A stretch of 64,000 bases of DNA from the NCBI GenBank assembly GCA_014584605.1, contig JACTMO010000062.1:62001-126000 (forward strand), read 5' to 3'. The notes under the pieces are model-generated. The model was given only the letters and a program-made list of their open reading frames with translations, was not told the origin of the DNA and did no database searches. Positions 39,308 through 51,054 of this stretch are shown here, piece by piece (within the stretch, counting starts at the first letter, position 1; the number at the start of each line of letters is the position of its first letter). A program made the translations under genes and the position numbers. The stretch is from Bacteroidota bacterium. Lineage in GTDB: Bacteria; Bacteroidota; Bacteroidia; Flavobacteriales_F; PHOS-HE28.

Positions 39308-40138
39308 TTACGATCGCGCTGCGGCCAAGGGGCGTGGTCCGTTCAATTCGATGTGGAACCCGCTGTGGTTGCGCACGTTGAGCACCCGCCCATCCGTCCA
39401 GACCAGGTATTGCCCCTTGATGGCCGCCAGCGTACCCGCGACCTCCGCTTCCTTGTCCAGGTTGATGCTGCGGACCTTGGGCGGCAGGTGGTCCACGGGG
39501 TAGTGCAGGTCCACCGCACGTTCCGCCGGCAGGGCGAACTCCCGCAGCGCGGCCGGGATGGCGTCGAGCGCGCGGGGCCGTTGGAGCGAAAGGACATCGG
39601 GCGCCGGTCGCACCGGCCGCAGCATGGCGCGCCAGTCCGTGCGGTCGGCGAACACGTCCTTGAGGGCCACCTCGATGAGGCCGGCGAGCTGCCGGTGGGG
39701 CGTGCGTGCGATGGGCAGGGCCTGCACCGCCCCCTGGTCGATCCAGCGCACGGGCACCTGGGTGCTGCGCGTCACACCCACCTTCACCCCGCCGGTGAAG
39801 CTGAGGTACACGATGTGCTCCTGCAGATGGTGCGTGCGCTCCCAGTCCGGGTCGCGGCCCTCGCCCAGGTGCGCACGGCAGAGCTCGGGCCGCACGATGC
39901 ACGCGGAGGCCTCGGGCGAATCGCGGAAGCAGGGGTAACAGAAGCCCTGGCCGAAGAACTTGCCCACCTTCCGCCCGCAGACGACGCAGGTCCTGATGCC
40001 CGTGGCCCGCACCGTGAGGTCGCCGCCCAGCCGCCCGTTGAGGTCGATGGACCCTTCGCCGAGCTGCATGGTGTAGCGCACCTCCCCGGTATCCGGCAGG
40101 AGGACGGCGTGCATCTTGCGCAGGGGTCCGCTGTGCAT
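39308..40138 (-). CDS. DUF2797 family protein
   Basis: CVVCGRKVGKFFGQGFCYPCFRDSPEASACIVRPELCRAHLGEGRDPDWERTHHLQEHIVYLS. Confidence 0.85.
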   Translation of the reverse strand: MHSGPLRKMHAVLLPDTGEVRYTMQLGEGSIDLNGRLGGDLTVRATGIRTCVVCGRKVGKFFGQGFCYPCFRDSPEASACIVRPELCRAHLGEGRDPDWERTHHLQEHIVYLSFTGGVKVGVTRSTQVPVRWIDQGAVQALPIARTPHRQLAGLIEVALKDVFADRTDWRAMLRPVRPAPDVLSLQRPRALDAIPAALREFALPAERAVDLHYPVDHLPPKVRSINLDKEAEVAGTLAAIKGQYLVWTDGRVLNVRNHSGFHIELNGPRPLAAARS

Positions 40139-40206
40139 GTCGGCGCCGGTTGCTTACCTTTTCGGCACAAGATAGCCGCGCCAACGGACCCCAGCCGCCC
40201 ATCGCC

Positions 40207-41718
40207 ATGCCCGTCAACGCGCTGTTCTCCTTCCTGATCAAGAAGCGGCTGCAGCAGATCCACCTGTTCCGCGACAACCCCCACGAGGCCCAGCTCGAGG
40301 TGTTCCACCAGCTGGTGCGCAGCGCGCGCCACACCGAGTGGGGCAAGCGCCACGAGTACGCCACGGTGCGCGACCCCGACGTGTTCCGCGAGCGGGTGCC
40401 CCTGCAGGACTACAACGACGTGCGGCCCTATGTGGAGCGCATGCGCCAGGGGCAGCAGAACCTGCTGTGGCCCACGGATGTGAAGTGGTTCGCCAAGAGC
40501 AGCGGCACCACCCAGGACCGCAGCAAGTTCATCCCGGTGACGCGCGAGGCCCTGGAGGACTGCCACTACAAGGGGGGCAAGGACCTGATCGCGCTGCACT
40601 ACGAGCAGTTCCCGCAGAGCAAGCTCTTCATGGGCATGAGCATGGTGGTGGGCGGCAGCAGCACCATCGAACGCTTGCGTCCGGACGCCTATGCGGGCGA
40701 CCTCTCGGCCATCATCATCCGCAACCTGCCCCTGTGGGTGGAGCTGCGGCGCACCCCGGCGATCGAGGTGGCGCTGATGGACAAGTGGGAGGACAAGATC
40801 GAACAGATGGCGCGCGAGACCATGCGCGAGGACGTGCGCTGCATCGCCGGGGTGCCCAGCTGGACCCTGGTGATCCTTCGTCGCATCCTGGAGCTCACCG
40901 GCCGCCGCCACATGCTGGAGGTCTGGCCCAACCTGGAGCTCTTCATGCACGGGGGCGTGAGCTTCCGCCCCTACCGCGAGCAGTTCGCCGCGCTCTTCCC
41001 CTCGCCCACCATGAACTACCTGGAGAGCTACAACGCCAGCGAGGGCTATTTCGCCATCCAGGACCGGCACGGTGCCGACGACCTGCTGCTGATGCTGGAC
41101 TACGGCATCTTCTTCGAGTTCATGCCGATGGACCAGGTGGGCCAGGAACGGCCCGGGACCAGGTTGCTCCACGAGGTGGAGGTGGGCTGCCAGTATGCCC
41201 TGGTGGTGAGCACCAACGCGGGGCTGTGGCGCTACATGCCGGGCGACACGGTGCGGTTCACCAGCGTGCGCCCCTACCGCATCCAGGTGAGCGGCCGCAT
41301 CCGCAGCTACATCAACGCCTTCGGCGAGGAGCTCATCGTGGAGAACGCCGACCGCGCCATCGAGGCCGCATGCCGGGCCCATGGGGCCGTGGTGCAGGAG
41401 TACACCGCCGGTCCCATCCACCAGGACGACTCCGGGCGCGGCGGGCACGAATGGCTGATCGAGTTCGAGCGTACGCCGGCCGACCTGGACGCCTTCGTCG
41501 CCACGCTGGACGGCACGCTGCGCGAGGTGAACTCGGACTACGACGCCAAGCGCACCGGCGACCGCATCCTGGCCCGGCCGCTGGTGCATGCCCTGCCGAC
41601 GGGCACCTTCCACGAGTGGATGAAACGACGCGGCAAGCTCGGCGGCCAGCACAAGGTGCCCCGCCTGGCCAACGACCGCAGCTACGTGGAACAGTTGTTG
41701 CCCCAGCCGGTGCCGTGA
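40207..41718 (+). CDS. GH3 auxin-responsive-promoter family acyl-adenylating protein
   Basis: WFAKSSGTTQDRSKFIPVTREALEDCHYKGGKDLIALHY; MNYLESYNASEGYFAIQD. Confidence 0.92.
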   Translation: MPVNALFSFLIKKRLQQIHLFRDNPHEAQLEVFHQLVRSARHTEWGKRHEYATVRDPDVFRERVPLQDYNDVRPYVERMRQGQQNLLWPTDVKWFAKSSGTTQDRSKFIPVTREALEDCHYKGGKDLIALHYEQFPQSKLFMGMSMVVGGSSTIERLRPDAYAGDLSAIIIRNLPLWVELRRTPAIEVALMDKWEDKIEQMARETMREDVRCIAGVPSWTLVILRRILELTGRRHMLEVWPNLELFMHGGVSFRPYREQFAALFPSPTMNYLESYNASEGYFAIQDRHGADDLLLMLDYGIFFEFMPMDQVGQERPGTRLLHEVEVGCQYALVVSTNAGLWRYMPGDTVRFTSVRPYRIQVSGRIRSYINAFGEELIVENADRAIEAACRAHGAVVQEYTAGPIHQDDSGRGGHEWLIEFERTPADLDAFVATLDGTLREVNSDYDAKRTGDRILARPLVHALPTGTFHEWMKRRGKLGGQHKVPRLANDRSYVEQLLPQPVP

Positions 41719-42533
41719 TCCCCCGCCTCCCCCCGGCGCTCCTGGCGCTCCTCCTCCTATGCACCGCGGCCGTGGCCCAGCCCACCCTCCCTACGGAGGC
41801 CGTGATCGACGGGCATTTCGATGCGTTCACCACCGATGAACTGGGCAACGTGTACGCGCTGCGCGGCGACGAGCTCGTCCTGTTCGGTCCGAACGGCGGG
41901 AGCTGGCTGCGCAACAGCGTGAAGACCTTCGGCCGCATCGCCGTGCTGGACGCCTTCTACAGCCTGAAGCCCCTGCTCTTCAGCGCCGAGCAGGGCCAGC
42001 TGGCCATGCTGGACAACACCCTGAGCCTGCAGGGCAGCGTGATCAACCTGCCGCGCAGCGGCTTCCCCCAGGTGGTGCTGGCCTGTGCCAGCGTCCAGAA
42101 CCACTTCTGGTTCTTCGACCAACGCGAGGGCGAGCTGGTGCGGGTGGACGCCCAGCTGCGCCGCACGGCCTCCACAGGCCGCATCGACCAGCTCATCGGA
42201 CACACCCCGGAGCCCGTGCAGATGCTGGAGTTGGACAACTGGCTCTATGTGAACTCGCCCCGGCACGGCATCCTGGTGTTCGACCTCTTCGGCACCTATG
42301 CCCGCACCATCCCCCTCACCGGTGTCGAACGCTTCGAGGCCCGGAACCGCTCGCTGTACCTGGTGCGCGAGGGCCGTTTCGAGCGGTTCGACCTGCGGAC
42401 CCTGGAGACCACGACCATGCCGCTGCCGCCGCTGCGCCCGGGCGAGGTGCTGCGCGACGCACGGGTGGAACAGGGCCGTATGATGCTCCTGCTCCCCGAC
42501 CGCATCGTGATCGCCCGCCTCCCCGCTCCCTGA
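41715..42533 (+). CDS. Hypothetical secreted protein
   Basis: GTG start overlapping the GH3 stop; signal peptide ALLALLLLCTAAVAQP; beta-propeller-like repeats. Confidence 0.7.
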   Translation: MIPRLPPALLALLLLCTAAVAQPTLPTEAVIDGHFDAFTTDELGNVYALRGDELVLFGPNGGSWLRNSVKTFGRIAVLDAFYSLKPLLFSAEQGQLAMLDNTLSLQGSVINLPRSGFPQVVLACASVQNHFWFFDQREGELVRVDAQLRRTASTGRIDQLIGHTPEPVQMLELDNWLYVNSPRHGILVFDLFGTYARTIPLTGVERFEARNRSLYLVREGRFERFDLRTLETTTMPLPPLRPGEVLRDARVEQGRMMLLLPDRIVIARLPAP

Positions 42534-42604
42534 CTTTTCCACAAGCACACCCGGCACCGGCGGCGGCGGGTATCTTCGCCATCCCGCTTCAGTACCGCCT
42601 CCCC

Positions 42605-43306
42605 ATGCACATCGCGATCGCCGGCAACATCGGTTCGGGCAAGACCACCCTCACGCAGCTCCTGGCCAAACACTACAAATGGGACCAGCTCCAGGAGGCC
42701 GTGGACAACAACCCCTACCTGTTCGACTTCTACAAGGACATGCAGCGCTGGAGCTTCAACCTCCAGATCTTCTTCCTCAACTCGCGCTTCGAACAGCTGC
42801 TGGAGATCCGCAGGAGCGGCCGCAACGTGATCCAGGACCGCACCATCTACGAGGACGCCTTCATCTTCGCACCCAACCTGCACGCGATGGGGCTGATGAC
42901 CACCCGCGACTTCGAGAACTACTTCCGCCTGTTCCAGAACATGGACAGCGCCATCACCCCGCCGGACCTGTTGATCTACCTGCGCGCCAGCGTGCCCAAC
43001 CTGGTGGCGCAGATCGCCGAACGCGGCCGCGAGTACGAGAACGGCATCAGCATCGACTACCTCAAGCGCCTCAACGAACGCTATGAGGCCTGGATCAGCA
43101 CCTACGACAAGGGCAAATTGCTGGTGATCGACGTGGACGACAACGCTTTCCATACCAACCCCGAGCACCTGGGCCGCATCATCAACGCGATCGATGCGGA
43201 GATCCACGGCCTGTTCCCGGCGGACACCCCGTCCACCAACGGACACGGCAAACCGGCGAAAGCGCCGGCCAAGGCTCCCACCAAGGCCCCCGCGAAGAAG
43301 CGCTGA
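42605..43306 (+). CDS. Deoxynucleoside kinase (second copy)
   Basis: HIAIAGNIGSGKTTLTQLLAKHYKWDQLQEAVDNNPYLFDFYKDMQRWSFNLQIFFLNSRFEQ. Confidence 0.93.
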   Translation: MHIAIAGNIGSGKTTLTQLLAKHYKWDQLQEAVDNNPYLFDFYKDMQRWSFNLQIFFLNSRFEQLLEIRRSGRNVIQDRTIYEDAFIFAPNLHAMGLMTTRDFENYFRLFQNMDSAITPPDLLIYLRASVPNLVAQIAERGREYENGISIDYLKRLNERYEAWISTYDKGKLLVIDVDDNAFHTNPEHLGRIINAIDAEIHGLFPADTPSTNGHGKPAKAPAKAPTKAPAKKR

Positions 43307-43608
43307 GTCTGCCGCCCGGTGAAGCCATCGCCGAGCTCATCGGTGAGGTGCTTGCACAGGGTGTCCTGGAAGGTCTGTTCGGCCTTCCCCGCAGGCTTGG
43401 TGCCGTGGTGCGAAGCCTGTTCCTCCCCAAGCTGACCTACCGTTCTGCCTTACGCGGAAGCTGGAACAAGCGGGTGGGTGTGTTGGTCCTTCTGCTTATC
43501 GGTGCGGTCGTTGCATTGATCACCTGAACAGGTGCGCGGAGCACATGATGCCTGAACGGCGAACGCCACGCTGGTGAGCGCGGCGTTCGCATGTTCGGGC
43601 GGACCCGA

Positions 43609-45876
<2,268 letters not shown>

Positions 45877-46019
45877 CGCTTTCTATGTTGTGTACGGTCT
45901 TGTCCTTCAGTGCTTTCCACCAGGCCGGTCGAAAGCGGGCGCGAAAATAGCCGAAGGCCCGGAATTCCGTGTTATGCCCGATCTCCCCTCCGGGAATTGC
46001 CCATGAGCGGATGCCCGGA

Positions 46020-47003
46020 TCAAGCCTTGGCGTAGGAAACCGACTTCACGGCCTCCACCACCCGCTTCACACTGGGCAGCGACTCCTCAATGAGGTTGGG
46101 CGCGAAGGGCAACGGTGTATCGGCCTGGGTCACCCGCACCACCGGGGCATCCAGGTGGTCGAACGCATGGCGTTGCACCCGGTAGCTGATCTCGCTGGCG
46201 ATGCTGCCATAGGGGAAGTTCTCGTCCACCACCACCAGGCGGTTGGTCTTCTTCACCGAGGCGATGATGGTGGCCTCGTCCAGCGGGCGGATGGTGCGCA
46301 GGTCGATCACTTCGGCATTGATCCCCTCCTTGGCGAGTTCTTCCGCAGCGCCCAGGGCCACCTTCATCATCTTGTTGAAGGAGACGATGGTGACATCCGT
46401 GCCTTCGCGCTTCACATCCGCGACCCCGATCGGTAAAAGATACTCGCCATCGGGCACCTCGCCCTTGTCGCCGTACATGCGTTCGCTCTCCATGAAGAGC
46501 ACGGGGTCGTTGTCGCGGATCGCGGCCTTCAACAGTCCCTTTGCATCGTACGGCGTGCTGGGGCTGATCACCTTGAGACCCGGGATGTTGGCGTAGAAGG
46601 CCTCGAAGCTCTGGCTGTGCGTGGCGGCCAGCTGGCCGGCGCTGCCATTGCCGCCGCGGAACACGATGGGCACATGAAACTGGCCGCCGCTCATCTGCAG
46701 CATCTTGGCGGCGTGGTTGATGATCTGGTCGCTGGCCAGGATGGCGAAGTTCCAGGTCATGAACTCCACGATGGGGCGCAGGCCGTTCATGGCGGCGCCC
46801 ACGCCGATGGCCGCGAAACCCAGCTCGCTGATGGGCGTGTCGATCACGCGCTGCGGGCCAAACTCGGCCAGCATGCCCTTGCTCACCTTGTAGGCCCCGT
46901 CGTATTCGGCCACCTCCTCGCCCATGAGGAACACGTTCGGGTCACGGCGCATCTCCTCGGACATGGCCTCGTTGAGGGCTTCGCGGTACTGGATGGTGCG
47001 CAT
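46020..47003 (-). CDS. pdhB: Pyruvate (2-oxo acid) dehydrogenase E1 component beta subunit
   Basis: MRTIQYREALNEAMSEEMRRDPNVFLMGEEVAEYDGAYKVSKGMLAEFGPQRVIDTPISELGFAAIGVGAAMNGLRPIVEFM; start at ATG 47003. Confidence 0.95.
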   Translation of the reverse strand: MRTIQYREALNEAMSEEMRRDPNVFLMGEEVAEYDGAYKVSKGMLAEFGPQRVIDTPISELGFAAIGVGAAMNGLRPIVEFMTWNFAILASDQIINHAAKMLQMSGGQFHVPIVFRGGNGSAGQLAATHSQSFEAFYANIPGLKVISPSTPYDAKGLLKAAIRDNDPVLFMESERMYGDKGEVPDGEYLLPIGVADVKREGTDVTIVSFNKMMKVALGAAEELAKEGINAEVIDLRTIRPLDEATIIASVKKTNRLVVVDENFPYGSIASEISYRVQRHAFDHLDAPVVRVTQADTPLPFAPNLIEESLPSVKRVVEAVKSVSYAKA

Positions 47004-47147
47004 GGGCGTGGGAATGGGCTCCAAAAGTAGGCCGCGCGGGCAGGCGGCGGTACACCGAAGGAAAAGGTGCGGAAGCATCGCCGGCCTTACTTTCGCGCCC
47101 CACTACCGGCCCACGCCGACCCAATGCGTGGGCCGCATGCCCCGACC

Positions 47148-47891
47148 ATGAAGATCCTCGTTCTGATCAGCCAGGTTCCCGACACCACCGCGCGCATCGC
47201 CTTCACGGCGGACCAGACGCAGTACGACGGCACCGGCGTCACCTTCATCGTGAACCCGTACGACGAGTGGTACGCCCTGGTGCGCGCCCTGGAGCTGAAG
47301 GAAGCTGCGGGCGCCGGTAGCGTCACCACCATCACCGTGGGCCCTGCGGACACCGAGGCCACGATCCGCAAGGCCCTGGCCATCGGCGCCGACGAGGCGG
47401 TCCGGGTGGACGCGCGCCCCATGGACGCCTTCCAAGTGGCCGCCGAAGTGGCCGCGTACGCCAGCGGGAAGGGCTTCGACCTGGTGCTGGCCGGCAAAGA
47501 GACCATCGACCACAACGGGGGCCAGGTGGGGGCCATGGTGGCCGAACTGCTGGAACTGCCCTATGTGCCGGTGGTGAGCAAGCTGGAGGTGGCGGGCGGC
47601 ACGGCCACGATGGAACGGGACGTGCCCGGCGGGACCGAGGTGGTGGAGGTGGCCCTTCCCTGCGTGGTGGGTGCCGCCAAGGGCATGGCCGAGCAGCGCA
47701 TCCCCAACATGCGCGGGATCATGGCCGCGCGCACCAAGCCCCTGCAGGTGCTGCCCGCCACGGGGCAGGCTCCGCTGGCCAGCACCGTGCGCTTCGAACT
47801 GCCCCCCGCCAAGGGTGCCGTGAAGCTGATCCCCGCCGATGAGGCCGGCAGGCTCATTGAACTGCTGCACACCGAGGCCAAGGTGATCTGA
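47148..47891 (+). CDS. etfB: Electron transfer flavoprotein beta subunit
   Basis: MKILVLISQVPDTTARIAF...LVLAGKETIDHNGGQVGAMVAELL. Confidence 0.94.
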   Translation: MKILVLISQVPDTTARIAFTADQTQYDGTGVTFIVNPYDEWYALVRALELKEAAGAGSVTTITVGPADTEATIRKALAIGADEAVRVDARPMDAFQVAAEVAAYASGKGFDLVLAGKETIDHNGGQVGAMVAELLELPYVPVVSKLEVAGGTATMERDVPGGTEVVEVALPCVVGAAKGMAEQRIPNMRGIMAARTKPLQVLPATGQAPLASTVRFELPPAKGAVKLIPADEAGRLIELLHTEAKVI

Positions 47892-47972
47892 GCCGCCGGG
47901 TCCACGAGAGGAACCAAAGAGCAAGCAACAAGGAAGGATGGCCGGACGCCCCCTCCCGAAAAGAAGATCCTG

Positions 47973-48911
47973 ATGAGCACGATCGTTTTCATCGACACCC
48001 GGGGAGAGAGGCTCCCCAAGACCGCCCAGGAAGCCGTGACCTATGCCGCCCAACTGGTCGGCGGGCCCGTGACGGCGGTGACCTTCGGCGATGCGCAGGG
48101 CCTTGAACAGCTGGGCGCCCATGGCGCCGGCAAGGTGGTCGTGGCGCGGGGTGTGAAGTCCGTGGACGGCCAGCAGCTCACCAAGCTGGTGTGCGCCGTG
48201 GCCGAGGCGGAAAAGGCCGATACCATCGTTTGCGTGGCCGATGCCACCGGCAAGGCCGTCGCCCCCCGGGTGGCCGTACGGCTCAAGGCCGGTCACGTGG
48301 CCGGCGCCACCGGGCTTCCCGAGGGAGGCAGCTTCCGCCGCAACGTGTTCAGCGGCAAGGCCCGCGCCTTCGTGCAGGTGGGCAGCGCGGTGCGCGTGGT
48401 GAGCCTCAGCCCCAACAGCGTGCCCATCGCCGGAGGGGGTGCGCCGGCCACCGTGCAGGAGTTCAGCGGCGACCTGGGGTCGGCGCGCGTCACGGTCAAG
48501 GAACTGCGCAAGGCCGGCGCGGGCATCCCGTTGCCCGAGGCCGAGCGCGTGGTGAGCGGGGGCCGCGGCATGAAAGGACCGGAGAACTGGGGCCTGATCG
48601 AGGACCTGGCCCGCGAGCTGCACGCCGCCACCGCCTGCAGCAGGCCCGTGGCCGACGACCATTGGCGCCCGCACCACGAGCACGTGGGGCAGACCGGCGT
48701 GGCCATCCGGCCCGACCTTTACATCGCCATCGGGATCAGCGGCGCCATCCAGCACCTGGCAGGCGTGAACCAGAGCAAGGTGATCTGCGTGGTCAACAAG
48801 GACCCCGAGGCCCCCTTCTTCAAGGCGGCCGACTACGGCATCGTGGGCGATGCCTTCGAGGTGCTGCCCCGGCTGATCGAGGCCGCCAGGAAGCTGAACG
48901 CCGAGCGCTGA
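47973..48911 (+). CDS. etfA: Electron transfer flavoprotein alpha subunit
   Basis: VVSGGRGMKGPENW...RPDLYIAIGISGAIQHLAGVNQSKVICVVNKDPEAPFFKAADYGIVGD. Confidence 0.95.
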   Translation: MSTIVFIDTRGERLPKTAQEAVTYAAQLVGGPVTAVTFGDAQGLEQLGAHGAGKVVVARGVKSVDGQQLTKLVCAVAEAEKADTIVCVADATGKAVAPRVAVRLKAGHVAGATGLPEGGSFRRNVFSGKARAFVQVGSAVRVVSLSPNSVPIAGGGAPATVQEFSGDLGSARVTVKELRKAGAGIPLPEAERVVSGGRGMKGPENWGLIEDLARELHAATACSRPVADDHWRPHHEHVGQTGVAIRPDLYIAIGISGAIQHLAGVNQSKVICVVNKDPEAPFFKAADYGIVGDAFEVLPRLIEAARKLNAER

Positions 48912-48953
48912 ACTGGCCGCCGCACCCTATCTTCACGGCCCCGCACGGAGAGG

Positions 48954-49547
48954 ATGGACAAGGTCGAGCTGAAGTTCCTGCGCATCACCTACAGCCACAC
49001 GCACGCCGGTGCCTACGCACTGATCCTGGCGGAGGCGCAGGGCGAACGGCGGCTCCCCATCATCATCGGCGGGGTGGAGGCCCAGGCCATCGCCATCCAG
49101 GTGGAGAACATTAAACCTGCGCGGCCCCTCACACACGACCTGTTCAAGAACCTCAGCGACACCCTCGGGGTGGGGCTCAAGGAAGTGGTGATCAACGACC
49201 TGGTGGAAGGCATCTTCCACGCCAAACTGGTGCTGGAGCAGAACGGTCAGGAAGTGGAGATCGACGCGCGCAGCAGCGATGCCATCGCCCTGGCCCTGCG
49301 CTTCCAATGCCCCATCTTCACCTACGAGTTCATCATGGGCGCTGCCGGGCTGAAGGTGGAGGAAGGCGAGGAAAGCAAGGAGGAGCGCCCCGCCGAACCC
49401 GTGGAGCGCGGCAAGCCCGCCAAGGGCATCAAGGGCAGCAGCACCGAGGAGCTCCAGGAAATGCTGGATAAGGCGTTGCGGGAGGAGGACTACGAGCGCG
49501 CCAGCAAGATCCGGGACGAGATCAAGCGGCGCGAACAGACCAACTGA
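48954..49547 (+). CDS. DUF151 (bifunctional nuclease-like) protein with C-terminal UVR motif
   Basis: LPIIIGGVEAQAIAIQVENIKPARPLTHDLFKN...DARSSDAIALALRFQCPIF; C-term LQEMLDKALREEDYERASKIRDEIKRRE. Confidence 0.9.
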   Translation: MDKVELKFLRITYSHTHAGAYALILAEAQGERRLPIIIGGVEAQAIAIQVENIKPARPLTHDLFKNLSDTLGVGLKEVVINDLVEGIFHAKLVLEQNGQEVEIDARSSDAIALALRFQCPIFTYEFIMGAAGLKVEEGEESKEERPAEPVERGKPAKGIKGSSTEELQEMLDKALREEDYERASKIRDEIKRREQTN

Positions 49548-49625
49548 TCGCGTTCCGCACACGGCGCAGCGGGGAACCGGGACCGACAGGACCGCGGCGG
49601 CCGTCCGGGTCCGCCTGTACGACGC

Positions 49626-51050
49626 TCAGGCTTCCATGCCCGGATCCGGCGCGGTGCGGCCCCGGTGCATGCCGGTGGCGAAATACACCACCGCGCCCAG
49701 GGCCACGATCACCAGGCTGCCCAGGGTGAAGGTCGGCTTGAAGACCAGCAGGTTGAGGCAGAAGGCCAGCGCACAGACGATGTACAGCGCGGGCACCCAC
49801 GGGTAGCCCACGGCCCGGTACGGGCGCTCCGCATCGGGCTCGCGTTCCCGCAGCATGAAGATGCCTGCGATGGTGACCACGTAGAAGAGCAACGAGGCGA
49901 AGGTGGCGTAGTCCAGCAGGTCGCCGTAGGTGCCGCTGAAACACAGCACGCAGGCCCAGAGGCATTGCACCCACAAGGCCCATTGCGGCACCCCTTTCGC
50001 GCTCAGCCTGCCGGCCTGCCGGAAGAAGAGCCCCTCCTTTGCCATCGCGTAGTACATGCGCGGGCCCACGAGCACGTAGCCGTTGATGCAGCCGAAGGTG
50101 CTCACCATGATCAGCGCGGCCATCACCGCCACGGCCGAAGGCCCCATGATGACCTGCGCGGCGGCCGTGCCCACGCGGTCCGCCTCGGCGTGCATGATGT
50201 CCGCGGCCGGAAGCAGGGCCAGGTAGGTGATGTTGGCCAGCACGTACAGCACCGTGACCAGGAAGGTGCCGAGGGCCAGGCTGCGCGGCAGGTCGCGCCG
50301 GGGGTCCTTGATCTCGCCGGCGATGAAGGTGACGCTGTTCCAGCCGTCGCTGCTGAAGAGGGAGCCCACCATGGCCACGCCGAGCATGCTCAGGAGCGCC
50401 GCGCCCGTCAGCGGCACGGCCGTCCCCTGCGCATCGAGCTGCGCCGCGCTCCACCCCGCTTCGAAGTTGGCGGTGAGCACCCCGGTACCCAGCCCCACCG
50501 AAAGGCCCGCCGCGATGAGCGCCAGCACCGCCACCACCTTCGCCGTGGTGAAGACGGTGGTGAAGGTCTTGCTGCCCTCCACCCCGCGCGTGTTGAACAG
50601 GGTGAGCAGCACGATGGCCGCCACGGCATAGACCTGTGCGGCGCCCACCTTCACCGGGCCGAGCTCCAGCAGAACGTTATCCGGCGAGAGCACCGGGAAG
50701 AAGACCGCGCTGAACTTGGCGAAGGCCACCGCCACCGCCGCGATGATGCCGGAGGTGATCACCGTGAAGGCCGTCCACCCGTAAAGGAAAGCCGTGAGCC
50801 GGCCGTAGGCGCGCTGCAGGTACACGAACTGCCCCCCGGCCCTGGGCATCATGGCCGCCAGCTCGCCGTAGCTGAGCGCCGCGAGCACCGTGAGCACCCC
50901 GGCCACCACCCAGGCCACCAGCATCCAGGCCGCCGAGCCCAGGTCGCGCAGCATGCCCGCGCTCACGATGAAGATGCCGGAGCCGATCATGGAACCGGCC
51001 ACCAGCATCGTGGCGTCCCACAGCCCGAGCGAACGATGAAAGCCGCTCAT
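49626..51050 (-). CDS. APC-family amino acid permease
   Basis: LGLWDATMLVAGSMIGSGIFIVSAGMLRDLGSAAWMLVAWVVAG; 12-TM. Confidence 0.9.
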   Translation of the reverse strand: MSGFHRSLGLWDATMLVAGSMIGSGIFIVSAGMLRDLGSAAWMLVAWVVAGVLTVLAALSYGELAAMMPRAGGQFVYLQRAYGRLTAFLYGWTAFTVITSGIIAAVAVAFAKFSAVFFPVLSPDNVLLELGPVKVGAAQVYAVAAIVLLTLFNTRGVEGSKTFTTVFTTAKVVAVLALIAAGLSVGLGTGVLTANFEAGWSAAQLDAQGTAVPLTGAALLSMLGVAMVGSLFSSDGWNSVTFIAGEIKDPRRDLPRSLALGTFLVTVLYVLANITYLALLPAADIMHAEADRVGTAAAQVIMGPSAVAVMAALIMVSTFGCINGYVLVGPRMYYAMAKEGLFFRQAGRLSAKGVPQWALWVQCLWACVLCFSGTYGDLLDYATFASLLFYVVTIAGIFMLREREPDAERPYRAVGYPWVPALYIVCALAFCLNLLVFKPTFTLGSLVIVALGAVVYFATGMHRGRTAPDPGMEA

Positions 51051-51054
51051 GCGC

